DNA of 64,000 bases from JAVVRP01 sp036654655. Lineage in GTDB: Bacteria; Bacillota; Clostridia; Christensenellales; UBA1242. Under the pieces are notes generated by a model. It saw nothing but the letters and a program-made list of their open reading frames with translations. It had not been told where the DNA came from and made no database searches. Location: contig JAVVRP010000003.1 of NCBI GenBank assembly GCA_036654655.1, positions 50,298 through 114,297 of the forward strand. Direction: 5' to 3'. Position numbers and translations under genes: made by a program. How positions within the stretch are numbered: the first letter of the stretch is position 1; every line of letters begins with the position of its first letter. Below are positions 33,831-43,389 of the stretch, piece after piece.

Positions 33831-36800
33831 ATGGATAAATTTGTACACTTGCACGTCCACACAGAATTTAGTTTATTAGACGGCGTTGCCAGAATAGAAA
33901 AACTTGTTAAAACCGTTAAAGAACGTGGATGGCCAGCAGTTGCAATAACTGACCATGGAAACATGTATGGCGCATTAAAATTTTATGAAGAATGTCTTAA
34001 AGAAGGAATAAAGCCAATAATTGGTTGTGAATTTTATATTTGTGATAATATTCAAGTAAAACAAGGGAAGGCAGATATGGGACACTTGATTTTGATTGCA
34101 AAAAACAACACGGGATATCAAAATTTAATGAAACTTAATTCTATTGCCTTTGTGGACGGATTTTATTATAAGCCAAGAATAGATTATAATGTTTTAAAGC
34201 AATATTCAGGTGGATTAATTTGTTTGTCGGCGTGCCTTGCGGGGCATATTCCACAGGCAATAGTTGCACAAAATTTTGAAAAGGCGGAAAAACTTATTCA
34301 AGAATACAAAAGTATTTTTGAAGAGGGTGACTTTTATTTAGAACTGCAAAATCATGATATTTTGGAGCAACAAGAAGTTAATTCTTATTTACTTAAAATG
34401 AGTAAAAAATACAACATAAAAACAGTTATAACAAATGACGTTCATTATATTAACAAAGAAGATGCCGAAGTTCAAGACGTTTTAATGTGTGTTCAAATGG
34501 TTAAAAAACTAGACGATCCCGACCGTTTAAAATTTTCTTGTAGCGAGTTTTATCTTAAAACGCGTGAAGAACTTTTAGAAAAATTTCCAAATTGCGAGGA
34601 ATCATTAAATACAACTCTTGAAATTGCAGACAAATGCGATGTTGTGATTAGAAGTAAATCTCATGGAGACATTAAGGGGATTGATTCAAAATATATTTTA
34701 CCAGCCAGCGAAAATTATATTCCAAAATATGTGGCGCCAAACAACATGAAAAATTTTGAGTATTTAAAAAAATTAACGTATGACGGTCTTAAAGTGAAAT
34801 ACAAAGAAATCACACCAAAAATTTTGGACCGCGTTGAATATGAACTTTCAACCATTAACGAACTTGGTTTTGTTGAATATTTTTTAGTTGTTTGGGACTA
34901 TATAAATTTTGCAAGAACAAATGACATCCCTGTTGGGCCAGGGCGTGGCTCTGGCGCGGGAAGTGTTGTTGCATATGCAATTGACATAACAAAAGTTGAG
35001 CCTCTTAAATATGATCTTATTTTTGAGCGTTTTATCCATAAAGAGCGTGTTTCTATGCCCGACTTTGACATTGATTTTGATTTTGACCGAAGGGGCGAAG
35101 TTATTGAATATGTTAAGCAAAAGTACTCTCCCGAACATGTTGCATTAATTATAACATTTGGAACAATGGCAGCACGTGTTGCCATAAGGGATGTTGCAAG
35201 GGTTATGAACATGCCAATTTCAGAAGCCGACAAAATTGCAAAACTTGTGCCAGACAAACTTCCAGAAGATATAAAAAAGCCACCAGTGTTAAAATATTAT
35301 TTTGGCACAACAGGTAAGTCAGAAAATGACAAATACATTGTTGAAGAACTTAGAGAAATTTATGAAAGTGACGAGGCTGTTAAAAGAATTATTGACATTG
35401 CCATAAAATTAGAAGGAGTGCCAAGAAACACATCCACCCACGCTGCGGGTGTTTTAATTGCACCGTCAAGAACTGACGATTTTGTCCCACTTTCCAGAAA
35501 TGGGACAGAAATTTCCACACAATATAACATGATTGAACTGGAACATTTAGGGCTGTTAAAAATGGATTTTTTGGGGTTAAGAACGCTTACAGACATAGAC
35601 AAAGCCTTAAAAATGATAAAGCAAAATCACAATGTTGATATAGATTTTTATAACATGGAATATGATGACCAAAGCGTTTATGAACTTATTGGAACAGGAA
35701 ACACAGAAGCAATTTTTCAATTGGAAAGTGGCGGATTTAAACGCTTTATGAAGGATTTAAAGCCAAATTGTTTGGAAGATATTATTGCTGGTGTTGCTCT
35801 TTATAGGCCCGGACCAATGGATAGCATTTCAACCTATGTTGCAAATAAACGTGATCCAGAGCACGTTGTTTATGAACACCCACTTTTGGAACCTATTTTA
35901 AAAAAAACATACGGATGCATAATTTATCAAGAACAGGTTATGCAAATATTTCAGGCATTGGGTGGCTATAACATGGGGCAGGCGGACAATGTTAGGCGTA
36001 TTATGGGCAAAAAGAAAAAAGAGGCCATGATAAAGGAACATGAAAAATTTATTTACGGCTGGGAAGACCCAGAAGGCCAAAAAAATATTATAGGTTGCAT
36101 AAAAAATGGCGTGCCAAAAGAAGTTGCAGAAAGTGTGTTTTCAAAAATGGAAAGTTTTGCGGCATATGCTTTTAACAAATCGCATGCGGCCGCATATGCG
36201 TATCTTTCTTATCAAACAGCATATTTAAAAAAATATTATCAACCAGAATTTTTGGCATCAGTTATAAATAACAGAATTTCAAATGCAGATGAAATAAGCC
36301 ATTATGTTACTTATGCACAAAAAGAAAAAATTAAACTTTTTCCGCCAGATATAAACAAAAGCCAAACATATTTTACGGTGGAAAATGGTGATTTAAGGTT
36401 TGGGCTTGGAGCATTAAAAAATGTTGGAAAAGCAGTTATAGACAATATTATTGCAGAAAGAAATGCAAATGGATTGTACAAGGACTTTTTAGATTACGTG
36501 AGAAGAAGTGATTCACAGGCACTTAATAAAAGATGCCTAGAAAGTTTGATAATCAGTGGTGCATTTGATAGTTTTGGAAAAACTCGTTCTTCACTTATGG
36601 CTGTTTATGACATGGCAGTTGCAAGAGTTTCGGGTGAAAGAAAAAACAAGGCAAAAGGTCAGTTCTCATTTTTTGATCAAGTGGAAAGTTTTGACAAAAT
36701 TGAATATCCAAATATAAAAGAATTTAATGCTGATACTCTTTATAAGTATGAAAAAGAAATTATTGGGGTGTATGTTTCGGGTCATCCACTTTCCAAATAT

Positions 36801-37406
36801 ATGGATATTTTTGAAAACTGCAATTTTACTTCAAATATGCTAGAAAAAGAAAACACGGAAGATGAAGATGTTGACATTGTGGAAAAGCAAGAATACACTT
36901 TAACAAATAACATGCCAGTTGTTTGTTGTGGAATTATAAATCAAATACACAAAGTTGTTCCAAAATCAGGCGGGCAAGAGTTGGCAATTATTACAGTGGA
37001 GGATTTGTATGGTGAATTTAGGGTAATGATATTTGCGCGTCAGTGGCAAATGTTAAAAAACAAAATAGAAAAGGACAGCATTGTAACAATCAATGGAAAA
37101 ATTTCAATAAGAGAGGGATTTGAAACAATAATTGTTGCAAACAATGTTAACATTGTGCCAAAAAAAGAGGAAGCAGATAAAGACGCACAAAAAACAAAAG
37201 TATTTTTAAGATTTAATCTTTTGGACGAAGATTTGTATGAAAAAGTTAAGGAACTAATTTTGCATTATAACGGTGATGATGAAATAATTGCCAAGTGTAC
37301 TTCTCAAAACAAAGCGTTTAAACTTGGCACAGTGAACACATCAAACGGGTTTATAAATGAAATAATTGGGCTATTGGGCGAAGAAAACGTTATAAAAAAG
37401 CAATAA
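33831..37406 (+). CDS. dnaE: DNA polymerase III subunit alpha
   Basis: A 1191-residue replicative polymerase of the C family. The N-terminal PHP domain is intact (HLHVHTEFSLLDG at 5-17, TDHGNMYGA, GCEFY, NDVHY). The polymerase core has GPGRGSGAGS (about 366) and the catalytic aspartates in PDFDIDFDFDRR (about 410-421), with the third in KMDFLGLRTLT (about 579). EQVMQI and AYAFNKSHAAAYAYLSYQ are conserved. An OB fold near 1000-1080 (PVVCCGIINQIHKV) binds single-stranded DNA. It has the domain order of DnaE and not of PolC. The phosphofructokinase gene follows after 22 bases, an order common in Clostridia. Confidence 0.96.
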   Translation: MDKFVHLHVHTEFSLLDGVARIEKLVKTVKERGWPAVAITDHGNMYGALKFYEECLKEGIKPIIGCEFYICDNIQVKQGKADMGHLILIAKNNTGYQNLMKLNSIAFVDGFYYKPRIDYNVLKQYSGGLICLSACLAGHIPQAIVAQNFEKAEKLIQEYKSIFEEGDFYLELQNHDILEQQEVNSYLLKMSKKYNIKTVITNDVHYINKEDAEVQDVLMCVQMVKKLDDPDRLKFSCSEFYLKTREELLEKFPNCEESLNTTLEIADKCDVVIRSKSHGDIKGIDSKYILPASENYIPKYVAPNNMKNFEYLKKLTYDGLKVKYKEITPKILDRVEYELSTINELGFVEYFLVVWDYINFARTNDIPVGPGRGSGAGSVVAYAIDITKVEPLKYDLIFERFIHKERVSMPDFDIDFDFDRRGEVIEYVKQKYSPEHVALIITFGTMAARVAIRDVARVMNMPISEADKIAKLVPDKLPEDIKKPPVLKYYFGTTGKSENDKYIVEELREIYESDEAVKRIIDIAIKLEGVPRNTSTHAAGVLIAPSRTDDFVPLSRNGTEISTQYNMIELEHLGLLKMDFLGLRTLTDIDKALKMIKQNHNVDIDFYNMEYDDQSVYELIGTGNTEAIFQLESGGFKRFMKDLKPNCLEDIIAGVALYRPGPMDSISTYVANKRDPEHVVYEHPLLEPILKKTYGCIIYQEQVMQIFQALGGYNMGQADNVRRIMGKKKKEAMIKEHEKFIYGWEDPEGQKNIIGCIKNGVPKEVAESVFSKMESFAAYAFNKSHAAAYAYLSYQTAYLKKYYQPEFLASVINNRISNADEISHYVTYAQKEKIKLFPPDINKSQTYFTVENGDLRFGLGALKNVGKAVIDNIIAERNANGLYKDFLDYVRRSDSQALNKRCLESLIISGAFDSFGKTRSSLMAVYDMAVARVSGERKNKAKGQFSFFDQVESFDKIEYPNIKEFNADTLYKYEKEIIGVYVSGHPLSKYMDIFENCNFTSNMLEKENTEDEDVDIVEKQEYTLTNNMPVVCCGIINQIHKVVPKSGGQELAIITVEDLYGEFRVMIFARQWQMLKNKIEKDSIVTINGKISIREGFETIIVANNVNIVPKKEEADKDAQKTKVFLRFNLLDEDLYEKVKELILHYNGDDEIIAKCTSQNKAFKLGTVNTSNGFINEIIGLLGEENVIKKQ

Positions 37407-37428
37407 TAATTAAATAAAGGAGGCAGGT

Positions 37429-38349
37429 GTGAACATTCTTTTTATGGCTAGTGGTGGAGATTCACAAGGAATGAATTTTTGTTTTTGGCAAATGGCAAAA
37501 AAATTGTTTAAGCAAAATATTTTTATTTGCGAAAGTGGATTAGAGGGCCTTATAGATAACAAAATTAAAAAATTAGACTTAAAATATTTTTCATTGCACA
37601 AATATGAAAGTGGTGTTTGCATAAAAACTTCCAGAAGTAAAAGATTTTTGTTACAAAAATATCAAAAACAAGCCATTAACAATCTTGAAAAAAATGACAT
37701 AAAAAAAATTGTAATGCTGGGTGGAAATGGTTCGTTTTTAGCCTCAAAAGAACTTGCAAAACATGTTGAATTATGTTTTGTTCCTGCAACAATAGATAAT
37801 GATTTTGAACTTACAAACTATTGTTTAGGTCATGACACGGCGGTCACAAATGCTGTTGAATATATATTGCAATGCAAAAATACTCTTGCGTGCATGAGCA
37901 GAACAGGAATTTTTGAAGTTATGGGCAGAAATAGCCCGCAATTAGCAAAAAACGTTGCACAAAAGGTTGATGCCGATTTGCTAGTGTATCAAAACTTTGT
38001 TTCAGTAAAATGTAATTATAACAAAAATATTTTAGAAACTCAAAACCTTACAATTCAATCTTTTGCAAATATATTAAAGCAAATTAAAACAAAACAATCA
38101 AGCCCAATAATCGTGATGCAAGAAAATATTTTTGTAACAGGAAAACCTTTTGAACACGAATTAGAAAAACTTATTAATAGTGATATCACAATTTCTGTAA
38201 TTGGAGTGATTCAAAGAGGAGGCGTTCCAACAAAAACAGAACTTTTGTTTGCAAAAAAATTTGCAAATGCTGTGGTCAAAAATATAAACAACTCCAAAAG
38301 TTTTGTTGTGATTGAGGATAACAAAAAAATTAAAATTATAAATTATTAA
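37429..38349 (+). CDS. Divergent 6-phosphofructokinase-like protein
   Basis: A 306-residue protein of the PfkA fold. ASGGDSQGMN, GGNGSFLA, PATIDND, GHDTAV, FEVMGRN, MQEN and VIQRGGVPT follow each other as in ATP-dependent PFK. The catalytic Asp (Asp123, as E. coli Asp127) is kept. Two important residues differ: GGDGS is GGNGS (Asn100 for the Mg-binding Asp103), and the His of GHIQRGG is Val. The N-terminal third is poorly conserved. It may be a weak or differently regulated PFK, or may have changed substrate. It sits behind dnaE, where pfkA is expected. AAAGGAGG precedes the GTG start. Confidence 0.75.
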   Translation: MNILFMASGGDSQGMNFCFWQMAKKLFKQNIFICESGLEGLIDNKIKKLDLKYFSLHKYESGVCIKTSRSKRFLLQKYQKQAINNLEKNDIKKIVMLGGNGSFLASKELAKHVELCFVPATIDNDFELTNYCLGHDTAVTNAVEYILQCKNTLACMSRTGIFEVMGRNSPQLAKNVAQKVDADLLVYQNFVSVKCNYNKNILETQNLTIQSFANILKQIKTKQSSPIIVMQENIFVTGKPFEHELEKLINSDITISVIGVIQRGGVPTKTELLFAKKFANAVVKNINNSKSFVVIEDNKKIKIINY

Positions 38350-38361
38350 TGTTACAAAGTT

Positions 38362-38400
38362 ATGGCATGTGGCTGGGTGTTAAATCCAGTCATTTTTTTT
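38362..38400 (+). terminator. Rho-independent terminator after the phosphofructokinase gene
   Basis: An imperfect hairpin with GGCTGG pairing to CCAGTC, then eight T residues (38393-38400). Confidence 0.55.
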
Positions 38401-38429
38401 GCATTCAAACTTGTGTTTCAAAACCGCTA

Positions 38430-38458
38430 TTGACAGTAAGGAATAAGTATAATATAAT
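38430..38458 (+). promoter_or_regulatory. Consensus promoter of GLUG protein gene 2
   Basis: TTGACA at 38430-38435, a 17-base spacer, and TATAAT at 38453-38458. Both hexamers are perfect. AGGAGGG follows before the ATG at 38482. Confidence 0.8.
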
Positions 38459-38481
38459 AAAATAAAAACAGGAGGGAGTTG

Positions 38482-41145
38482 ATGAAAAGATTTTTTATGT
38501 ATCTTATAGTTGCAACAGTAATTATTTTTGTTGGGCTAACAACATATTATGCAGTCAGAAATGTTGAAACAATCAACCTCACGGCAAAAAATGGAGAGAT
38601 AAAGGCCAACATTGGTGACACCTTTGACATGCCATTAAAAATAAATCAACAACACGCCAGAACCATAATTTCTGAACCTGATTTTGACGCAAATATTTTG
38701 TCTTATAACAAAAACACAAAAGTGTTTACTGCACTTGCTGCTGGCAATTCTTATGTGGACATAACCACAAATCATAAAGGAAAAGAAAAAATAGAATTTA
38801 ATGTGATTGTTGGAAATGGCTCTCCAACAAATCCATATTATATATCATGTAAAAATCAATTATCAAAAATAGGCGGGGCGGACTGGGGTAACGATAAATG
38901 TTATGAACTTACATCTGATATAAATTTAAATAATGAAGAATGGGCTCCAATTAAAAATTTTTCGGGTGAGTTTTATGGAAATGGATTTTGTATTTCCAAC
39001 TTAAAAGTTACACAAAATCAAAACAATGCTGGGCTTTTTTCAAATATTTTACCGCAAGGCAAAGTTGAAGGCTTAAAATTTTTAAACGTAAATTTAACTG
39101 GAAGTTTTGCTAATGCTGGCGCAGTTGCTGGAACCAGTAATGGATTTGTTAATAAAATTGATTTAAAAAGTGTAAACATAAACAATACAAGTGAAACATC
39201 TTGCTCTGGTGGCGCAATTGGCAGTGCAATATATAAATCTGGTGGAAAACCACAAATAAGCCTGATTGTATGTGATTCTAACATTGTTTCGTGCGGCGTT
39301 GTTGGTGGAATTGTTGGAAGTTTAACAGACGGAGTTGTTAATAACTGCAAGTCAACAATAAGCGCAAATGTAAGTGGCAAATGTTTTGGCGGAGTTGTTG
39401 GCACTTTAAAAAGTAATCAAAAAAACACAGTAGTACAAAACTCACTTTCAGTTTTTAAAGTTTTAAATTTGGAAAAATCAAAATTTATTGGGGGCACAAT
39501 AGGGGGCGTTGAGGGCAACAGGCTTTTGATAAATAACAATTATTTTGTTTCAAATTTGTGTTTTGCAAATTCAAGTTTAATTAAAGGTTGCAGTGAACAG
39601 CCAGCAATTAATTTATTTTCTAAATCAACTTACAAAAGTTGGAATTTTAAAGATGTTTGGGAAATTAATGATGGCATAGATTATGCCACAATTTTGGAAG
39701 ATGCCGAATTTGAACATTGCGGTATTTTTGAAGTTGGTGAAACAATTCAATCCAATTCAACATTAAAGTCTGCTTTTGAATATATGCGAAACAACCCAAG
39801 TGAAGTTGTTGAATATAACATAATATCTAACATAGATTTAAATTTAAATGGGGCTGAGTGGGCTCCAATTGGCACGCAAGGCAATCCTTTTTGCGGAAAA
39901 ATTGTTGTTAAAGATAAAGTTAGTGTTAAAATCTCTAATTTTAAAATAACAAAAACATATGAAAACGTTGGATTTTTTGGTTGCACAGGAATGTACTTTG
40001 TTATAAACAATGTAAATTTTTCTAATGTACAAATAACAGCAAATGCAAGTAGTTTGGGCGTAATTGTTGGAGAAAATTCTGGCAAAGTGTTAAATTGCGG
40101 TGTTGAAAACATTTTAATTACATCTCAATCCTCGGTTATTGGTGGAATTGTTGGAATAAATAATGGGGATTTAAAAGAAACAACAATTAACAAAGATTAT
40201 TTGTCAGCAAATGGCAAAACAATTTTATCAACAGGTTCAGATGGTGTTATTGGTGGAATTTGCGGTGTTAACAATTCAAATATTATAAGTTGCATTGCCG
40301 ACCAACTTGAAATTGCAACAAACAGCAAAAGTGACACAACTTTAAAAGTTATTGGTGGAATTGCGGGCAAAAGCAATGCAGGAGAAATTAACAAATGTAA
40401 TTCGTATGTGATTGTTCTTGGCGAAAACGGTTCCATTTTAAGTGGCGGAATTGTTGGTGAAAGCAAAAATTCAATAATTTCACATTGCAAATCCATGTGT
40501 ACAATTACGTCTGGGGCTGGAAACACAAATTCAAGGGCGGGTGGAATTGTTGGAGTTGCTGGTGCAAGCACTTTAATTGAATCTTGCTCAACATTTTCCA
40601 CAATATCAGCAGAAGTTGTTGGAGGGTTAACTTACAAAAACTATGGCGAAATAAAAAATTCCAGCGTTGAAGGTGGAATTACAAGCGGAAAAAATATTAG
40701 TGGTCTATCTCACATTAACGGTGGTAAAATTAATGATTGTATGGCTTTGGGCGTTCTTCAAACCACAACAGAAACAGTTGCGTGTGGATTATCAAACACA
40801 CTTGAAAAAGGGTCCAGTATAAATAATTGTTTTTCAAATGTAATTTACACGGGAGATGGAACTGAAAAATATGTTGAAAGTAAATCGGCATTCAGAACAA
40901 TTATTGAGTCTGACAGACAAAATATTGGAACATTAACAAATTGCATCTCAATTAATTATGGAACGGCGTATATTCAAAAAAATATATTTGGCACGGGTGA
41001 TTTTATTTATTGTACAAAAGAAGAGGCAACAGGCAAAACAGGGAACTTTGCAAAATTTATTAATGCAGGTTTTAGTTCTTTAATTTGGAACTTTGACAAT
41101 GTTGGAGATTTTCCAATTTTAAAAACATGTGTAACATTTGCATAA
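38482..41145 (+). CDS. GLUG-repeat surface protein 2 with N-terminal membrane anchor
   Basis: An 887-residue protein. Residues 4-26 form a signal anchor without a clear cleavage site, so it may stay in the membrane. A Big-like (bacterial Ig) domain follows at about 35-115: KANIGDTFDM, then VFTALAAGNSYVDI. The rest is built from GLUG units: GEFYGNGFCISNL, AGLFSNI, then many GGIVG...C units. Two blocks begin with WAPI, which suggests internal duplication (about 153 and 455). Cys residues recur once per turn. It is probably a beta-helix surface protein. The ATG is preferred over the TTG three bases before, given AGGAGGG spacing. Confidence 0.75.
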   Translation: MKRFFMYLIVATVIIFVGLTTYYAVRNVETINLTAKNGEIKANIGDTFDMPLKINQQHARTIISEPDFDANILSYNKNTKVFTALAAGNSYVDITTNHKGKEKIEFNVIVGNGSPTNPYYISCKNQLSKIGGADWGNDKCYELTSDINLNNEEWAPIKNFSGEFYGNGFCISNLKVTQNQNNAGLFSNILPQGKVEGLKFLNVNLTGSFANAGAVAGTSNGFVNKIDLKSVNINNTSETSCSGGAIGSAIYKSGGKPQISLIVCDSNIVSCGVVGGIVGSLTDGVVNNCKSTISANVSGKCFGGVVGTLKSNQKNTVVQNSLSVFKVLNLEKSKFIGGTIGGVEGNRLLINNNYFVSNLCFANSSLIKGCSEQPAINLFSKSTYKSWNFKDVWEINDGIDYATILEDAEFEHCGIFEVGETIQSNSTLKSAFEYMRNNPSEVVEYNIISNIDLNLNGAEWAPIGTQGNPFCGKIVVKDKVSVKISNFKITKTYENVGFFGCTGMYFVINNVNFSNVQITANASSLGVIVGENSGKVLNCGVENILITSQSSVIGGIVGINNGDLKETTINKDYLSANGKTILSTGSDGVIGGICGVNNSNIISCIADQLEIATNSKSDTTLKVIGGIAGKSNAGEINKCNSYVIVLGENGSILSGGIVGESKNSIISHCKSMCTITSGAGNTNSRAGGIVGVAGASTLIESCSTFSTISAEVVGGLTYKNYGEIKNSSVEGGITSGKNISGLSHINGGKINDCMALGVLQTTTETVACGLSNTLEKGSSINNCFSNVIYTGDGTEKYVESKSAFRTIIESDRQNIGTLTNCISINYGTAYIQKNIFGTGDFIYCTKEEATGKTGNFAKFINAGFSSLIWNFDNVGDFPILKTCVTFA

Positions 41146-41167
41146 AAATTAAAAAAAAATAAACTTT

Positions 41168-41220
41168 GCAAGGCGTGCAATTAAATTAAAAGTATTTAAT
41201 TTGACCACGCAAAACCTTGC
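41168..41220. terminator. Long imperfect hairpin between convergent genes
   Basis: GCAAGG, CGTG and ATTAAAT on the left pair with ATTTAAT, CACG and CCTTGC on the right, with internal bulges. It lies between the ends of the GLUG gene (41145) and spoVG (41255), and so could end both transcripts. Confidence 0.55.
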
Positions 41221-41254
41221 TTAAAAATTATAAAAAGTGCAAACAAACACAAAA

Positions 41255-41530
41255 TTAAATTTGTGTAGATTTTAAAATTGTGTCATATGCAGTTAAAATT
41301 TCTTTACGTAACATTTCTCGTGTTTCGGTATTTATTGGGTGAACAATATCCTTATGTTCGCCATCAGGTGTTTTTCTGCTTGGCATTGAAATAAACAACC
41401 CGTCTTTGCCGTCAATTATTTTGATGTCATGAACAACAAAGCAATCATCAATTGTCATTGATGCAACTGCCCTTAGTTTGCTTTCATCATTTTTTTTAAC
41501 AAGCCTTACTCTAACGTCTGAAATTTTCAA
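41255..41530 (-). CDS. spoVG: Septation regulator SpoVG
   Basis: A 91-residue Spo[32 protein letters not shown], then [18 protein letters not shown] and [12 protein letters not shown]. All the strands of the family and the C-terminal helix are present. SpoVG binds DNA and RNA site-specifically. It affects asymmetric septation in B. subtilis and capsule and wall genes in staphylococci. Many non-spore-formers have it, so it is no proof of sporulation. The start is TTG with AAGGAT about 13 bases upstream. An out-of-frame ATG lies between the two. It stands alone with its own promoter, divergent from murC. Confidence 0.93.
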   Translation of the reverse strand: MKISDVRVRLVKKNDESKLRAVASMTIDDCFVVHDIKIIDGKDGLFISMPSRKTPDGEHKDIVHPINTETREMLRKEILTAYDTILKSTQI

Positions 41531-41575
41531 GTTTTTGTACCATCCTTTTTATTTCTAGCATTTCCAGCCACACAT

Positions 41576-41604
41576 ATTATACAATGTTTTTTTATGTTTT
41601 TCAA
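41576..41604 (-). promoter_or_regulatory. spoVG promoter
   Basis: On the minus strand, TTGAAA (41604-41599), a 17-base spacer, and TATAAT (41581-41576). The transcript leader is about 40 bases. Confidence 0.75.
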
Positions 41605-41660
41605 ATAAATTAAGGCCCAAAAACGTTAAATTTTAAACAAAATTATAAAAAAATGAAAAA

Positions 41661-41690
41661 TTCAACATAATAACTTTTTAAACATATAAA
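41661..41690 (+). promoter_or_regulatory. -10 box close to the murC start codon
   Basis: TATAAA at 41685-41690 is followed after 6 bases by the GTG at 41697. The -35 box is weak (TTCAAC at 41661-41666, 18-base spacer). No Shine-Dalgarno site is present. Confidence 0.52.
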
Positions 41691-41696
41691 AAACTA

Positions 41697-43022
41697 GTGG
41701 AAAAAAAAGATATATTCACGGCAAAAATTAAACCACGTATGTTTTTTGTGGGGATAGGCGGAATTAGCATGGGAGCACTTGCCATGCTTTGTTTAGCGCG
41801 TGGGTTTTGTGTTACAGGTTCAGACAGCGCAAAAAATTTGATGACTCAAAAACTTGTTGCTAGTGGTGTTGAAGTGTATTTTGGGCACAGCGAAAAAAAC
41901 ATAAAAAATGTTGATATTGTTATATATTCAGGGGCAATAAAAGAATCTAATCCCGAACTTGTGGAAGCAAAGTTGCAAGGCTTGTTAATAATTTCACGTG
42001 GCGAATTTTTGGGAGAATTTTCACAACAGTTCAAAAACGTTATTGCAGTTAGTGGTGCACATGGAAAAACAACAACATGTGCAATGCTGGCAGAAATTTT
42101 TACGCTGGCAGGCAAAAACCCAACCGTGCATGTTGGTGGCTTTATAAACAAGTTTTCTTCAAACTTTGTTAATGGTGAAAATGAGTTTTTAATTACAGAA
42201 GCATGTGAATATCAAAACGCTTTTTTAAATTTAATGCCAGATACTGGGGTAATATTAAATGTTGAGCCAGAACATTTGGATTTTTTTGGAACGTATGATA
42301 ATGTTGTAAATGCTTTTAAAACTTTTGCAAATCAAAGTAATTTTGTAATTTCAAATGATGCAAATTACATTAATTTAGGTGAATGTTTTGGAAACAAAAA
42401 TGGGTATTATTCAAAAAACGTTGTAATTAACAAAAACCATATTAAATTTGAGTGTTGGTTAAAAACAAAGCGAGTTGGCAAATTTTGGGTTAAAGCATAT
42501 GGCGAACATAATGTTCAAAATGCACTTGTTGCAATAGGTGTTGCAAAGCATTATGGAATTGCGGGCAAATACATAAACAAAGCACTTAAAAATTTTGAAG
42601 GAACAAAACGAAGATTTCAAATTTTGCAAAATAATCCGCTTGTAATTCATGATTATGCACATCATCCAACCGAAATAAAAACAGCAATTTTAACCATGAG
42701 AAAACTTTACAAAGGTGTAATTTCTGTTATTTTTCAGCCACACACTTACAGCAGAACACAAACATTGTTTAACGATTTTTTATTATCACTAAGCCACGCT
42801 GACAAAGTTGTTATTTTGCCAACATATTCTGCAAGAGAGCAAGAAATTGTTGGTGCAACCGGATTTTCACTTGCAGAAAAATTAATACAAAAAGGTGTGT
42901 GTTGCACTTATGCACCAAATTTTGAAACAGCAGATTGTTTGATAAAAATGTTAAAAAAAACATCATCAGTAATTTTAATTTTGGGTGCAGGCGACTTGTT
43001 AGGTATTGTGCCAGATATTTAA
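41697..43022 (+). CDS. murC: UDP-N-acetylmuramate--L-alanine ligase
   Basis: A 441-residue Mur ligase that adds L-alanine to UDP-MurNAc with ATP. The Rossmann-like N-terminal domain begins FVGIGGISMGALA. The ATP loop is VSGAHGKTTTCAM (about 116-128). EACEYQNAF and NVEPEHLDFFGTYDNV carry the Mg and carbamylation-region residues. HDYAHHPTEIKTAI and QPHTYSRT belong to the C-terminal amino-acid binding domain. The length is normal. The GTG start has no ribosome binding site but a -10 box 6 bases upstream. Together with murB and uppP it shows a complete peptidoglycan-making cell. Confidence 0.95.
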   Translation: MEKKDIFTAKIKPRMFFVGIGGISMGALAMLCLARGFCVTGSDSAKNLMTQKLVASGVEVYFGHSEKNIKNVDIVIYSGAIKESNPELVEAKLQGLLIISRGEFLGEFSQQFKNVIAVSGAHGKTTTCAMLAEIFTLAGKNPTVHVGGFINKFSSNFVNGENEFLITEACEYQNAFLNLMPDTGVILNVEPEHLDFFGTYDNVVNAFKTFANQSNFVISNDANYINLGECFGNKNGYYSKNVVINKNHIKFECWLKTKRVGKFWVKAYGEHNVQNALVAIGVAKHYGIAGKYINKALKNFEGTKRRFQILQNNPLVIHDYAHHPTEIKTAILTMRKLYKGVISVIFQPHTYSRTQTLFNDFLLSLSHADKVVILPTYSAREQEIVGATGFSLAEKLIQKGVCCTYAPNFETADCLIKMLKKTSSVILILGAGDLLGIVPDI

Positions 43023-43028
43023 TTTTTG

Positions 43029-43340
43029 TTAATCATTTTTTAAAAACGTTATGCAAAAAGGTTTTTCATTTATGGAGTTAATCGTTATTCCATTTGCATT
43101 GCATTTTCCTTTTTCATTAAACAAACAATGCGCTTTACATTCCAAATTCATTTTTTGAATATGCCTGCTAGCCGAATATTTTGGCGGTTTTTCCAAAATA
43201 TTTAAAGTTGTGTCTGGCGCCTTGCTTCCGTCTTTTTTAAAAGAAAGGCAATTTAATGTGTTGTTTATACAAATACCTTTTTTTTGGCAAACAAAATCCT
43301 TGTTAAAAGCACACTGGGTTTTACGGCAACAAATATTCAT
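43029..43340 (-). CDS. Cys-rich protein with two DUF1540-like repeats
   Basis: A 103-residue protein with 10 or more cysteines in two similar halves: MNICCRKTQCAFNKD with QKKGICINN, and LECKAHCLFNEKGK with NANGITINS. Each half has the C-x3-4-C-x(n)-C-x(n)-C spacing and I-x-I-N strand of DUF1540, so this looks like a fused tandem of the domain found singly at 21812. It probably binds metal. Function is unknown. AAGGAG precedes the ATG. The gene diverges from the phage-like module, and the SOS-type palindrome at 43421-43432 lies in the shared upstream region. Its stop is 7 bases from the murC stop. Confidence 0.68.
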   Translation of the reverse strand: MNICCRKTQCAFNKDFVCQKKGICINNTLNCLSFKKDGSKAPDTTLNILEKPPKYSASRHIQKMNLECKAHCLFNEKGKCNANGITINSINEKPFCITFLKND

Positions 43341-43389
43341 TTTTTTCTCCTTGAAAAATTATTTCCCAAAAAAAAATTGTCATTCGTAT

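Noticed and set aside
41255..41530. SpoVG and WhiA as proof of sporulation
   Set aside because: Both occur in non-spore-formers, and no sporulation-specific gene was found.
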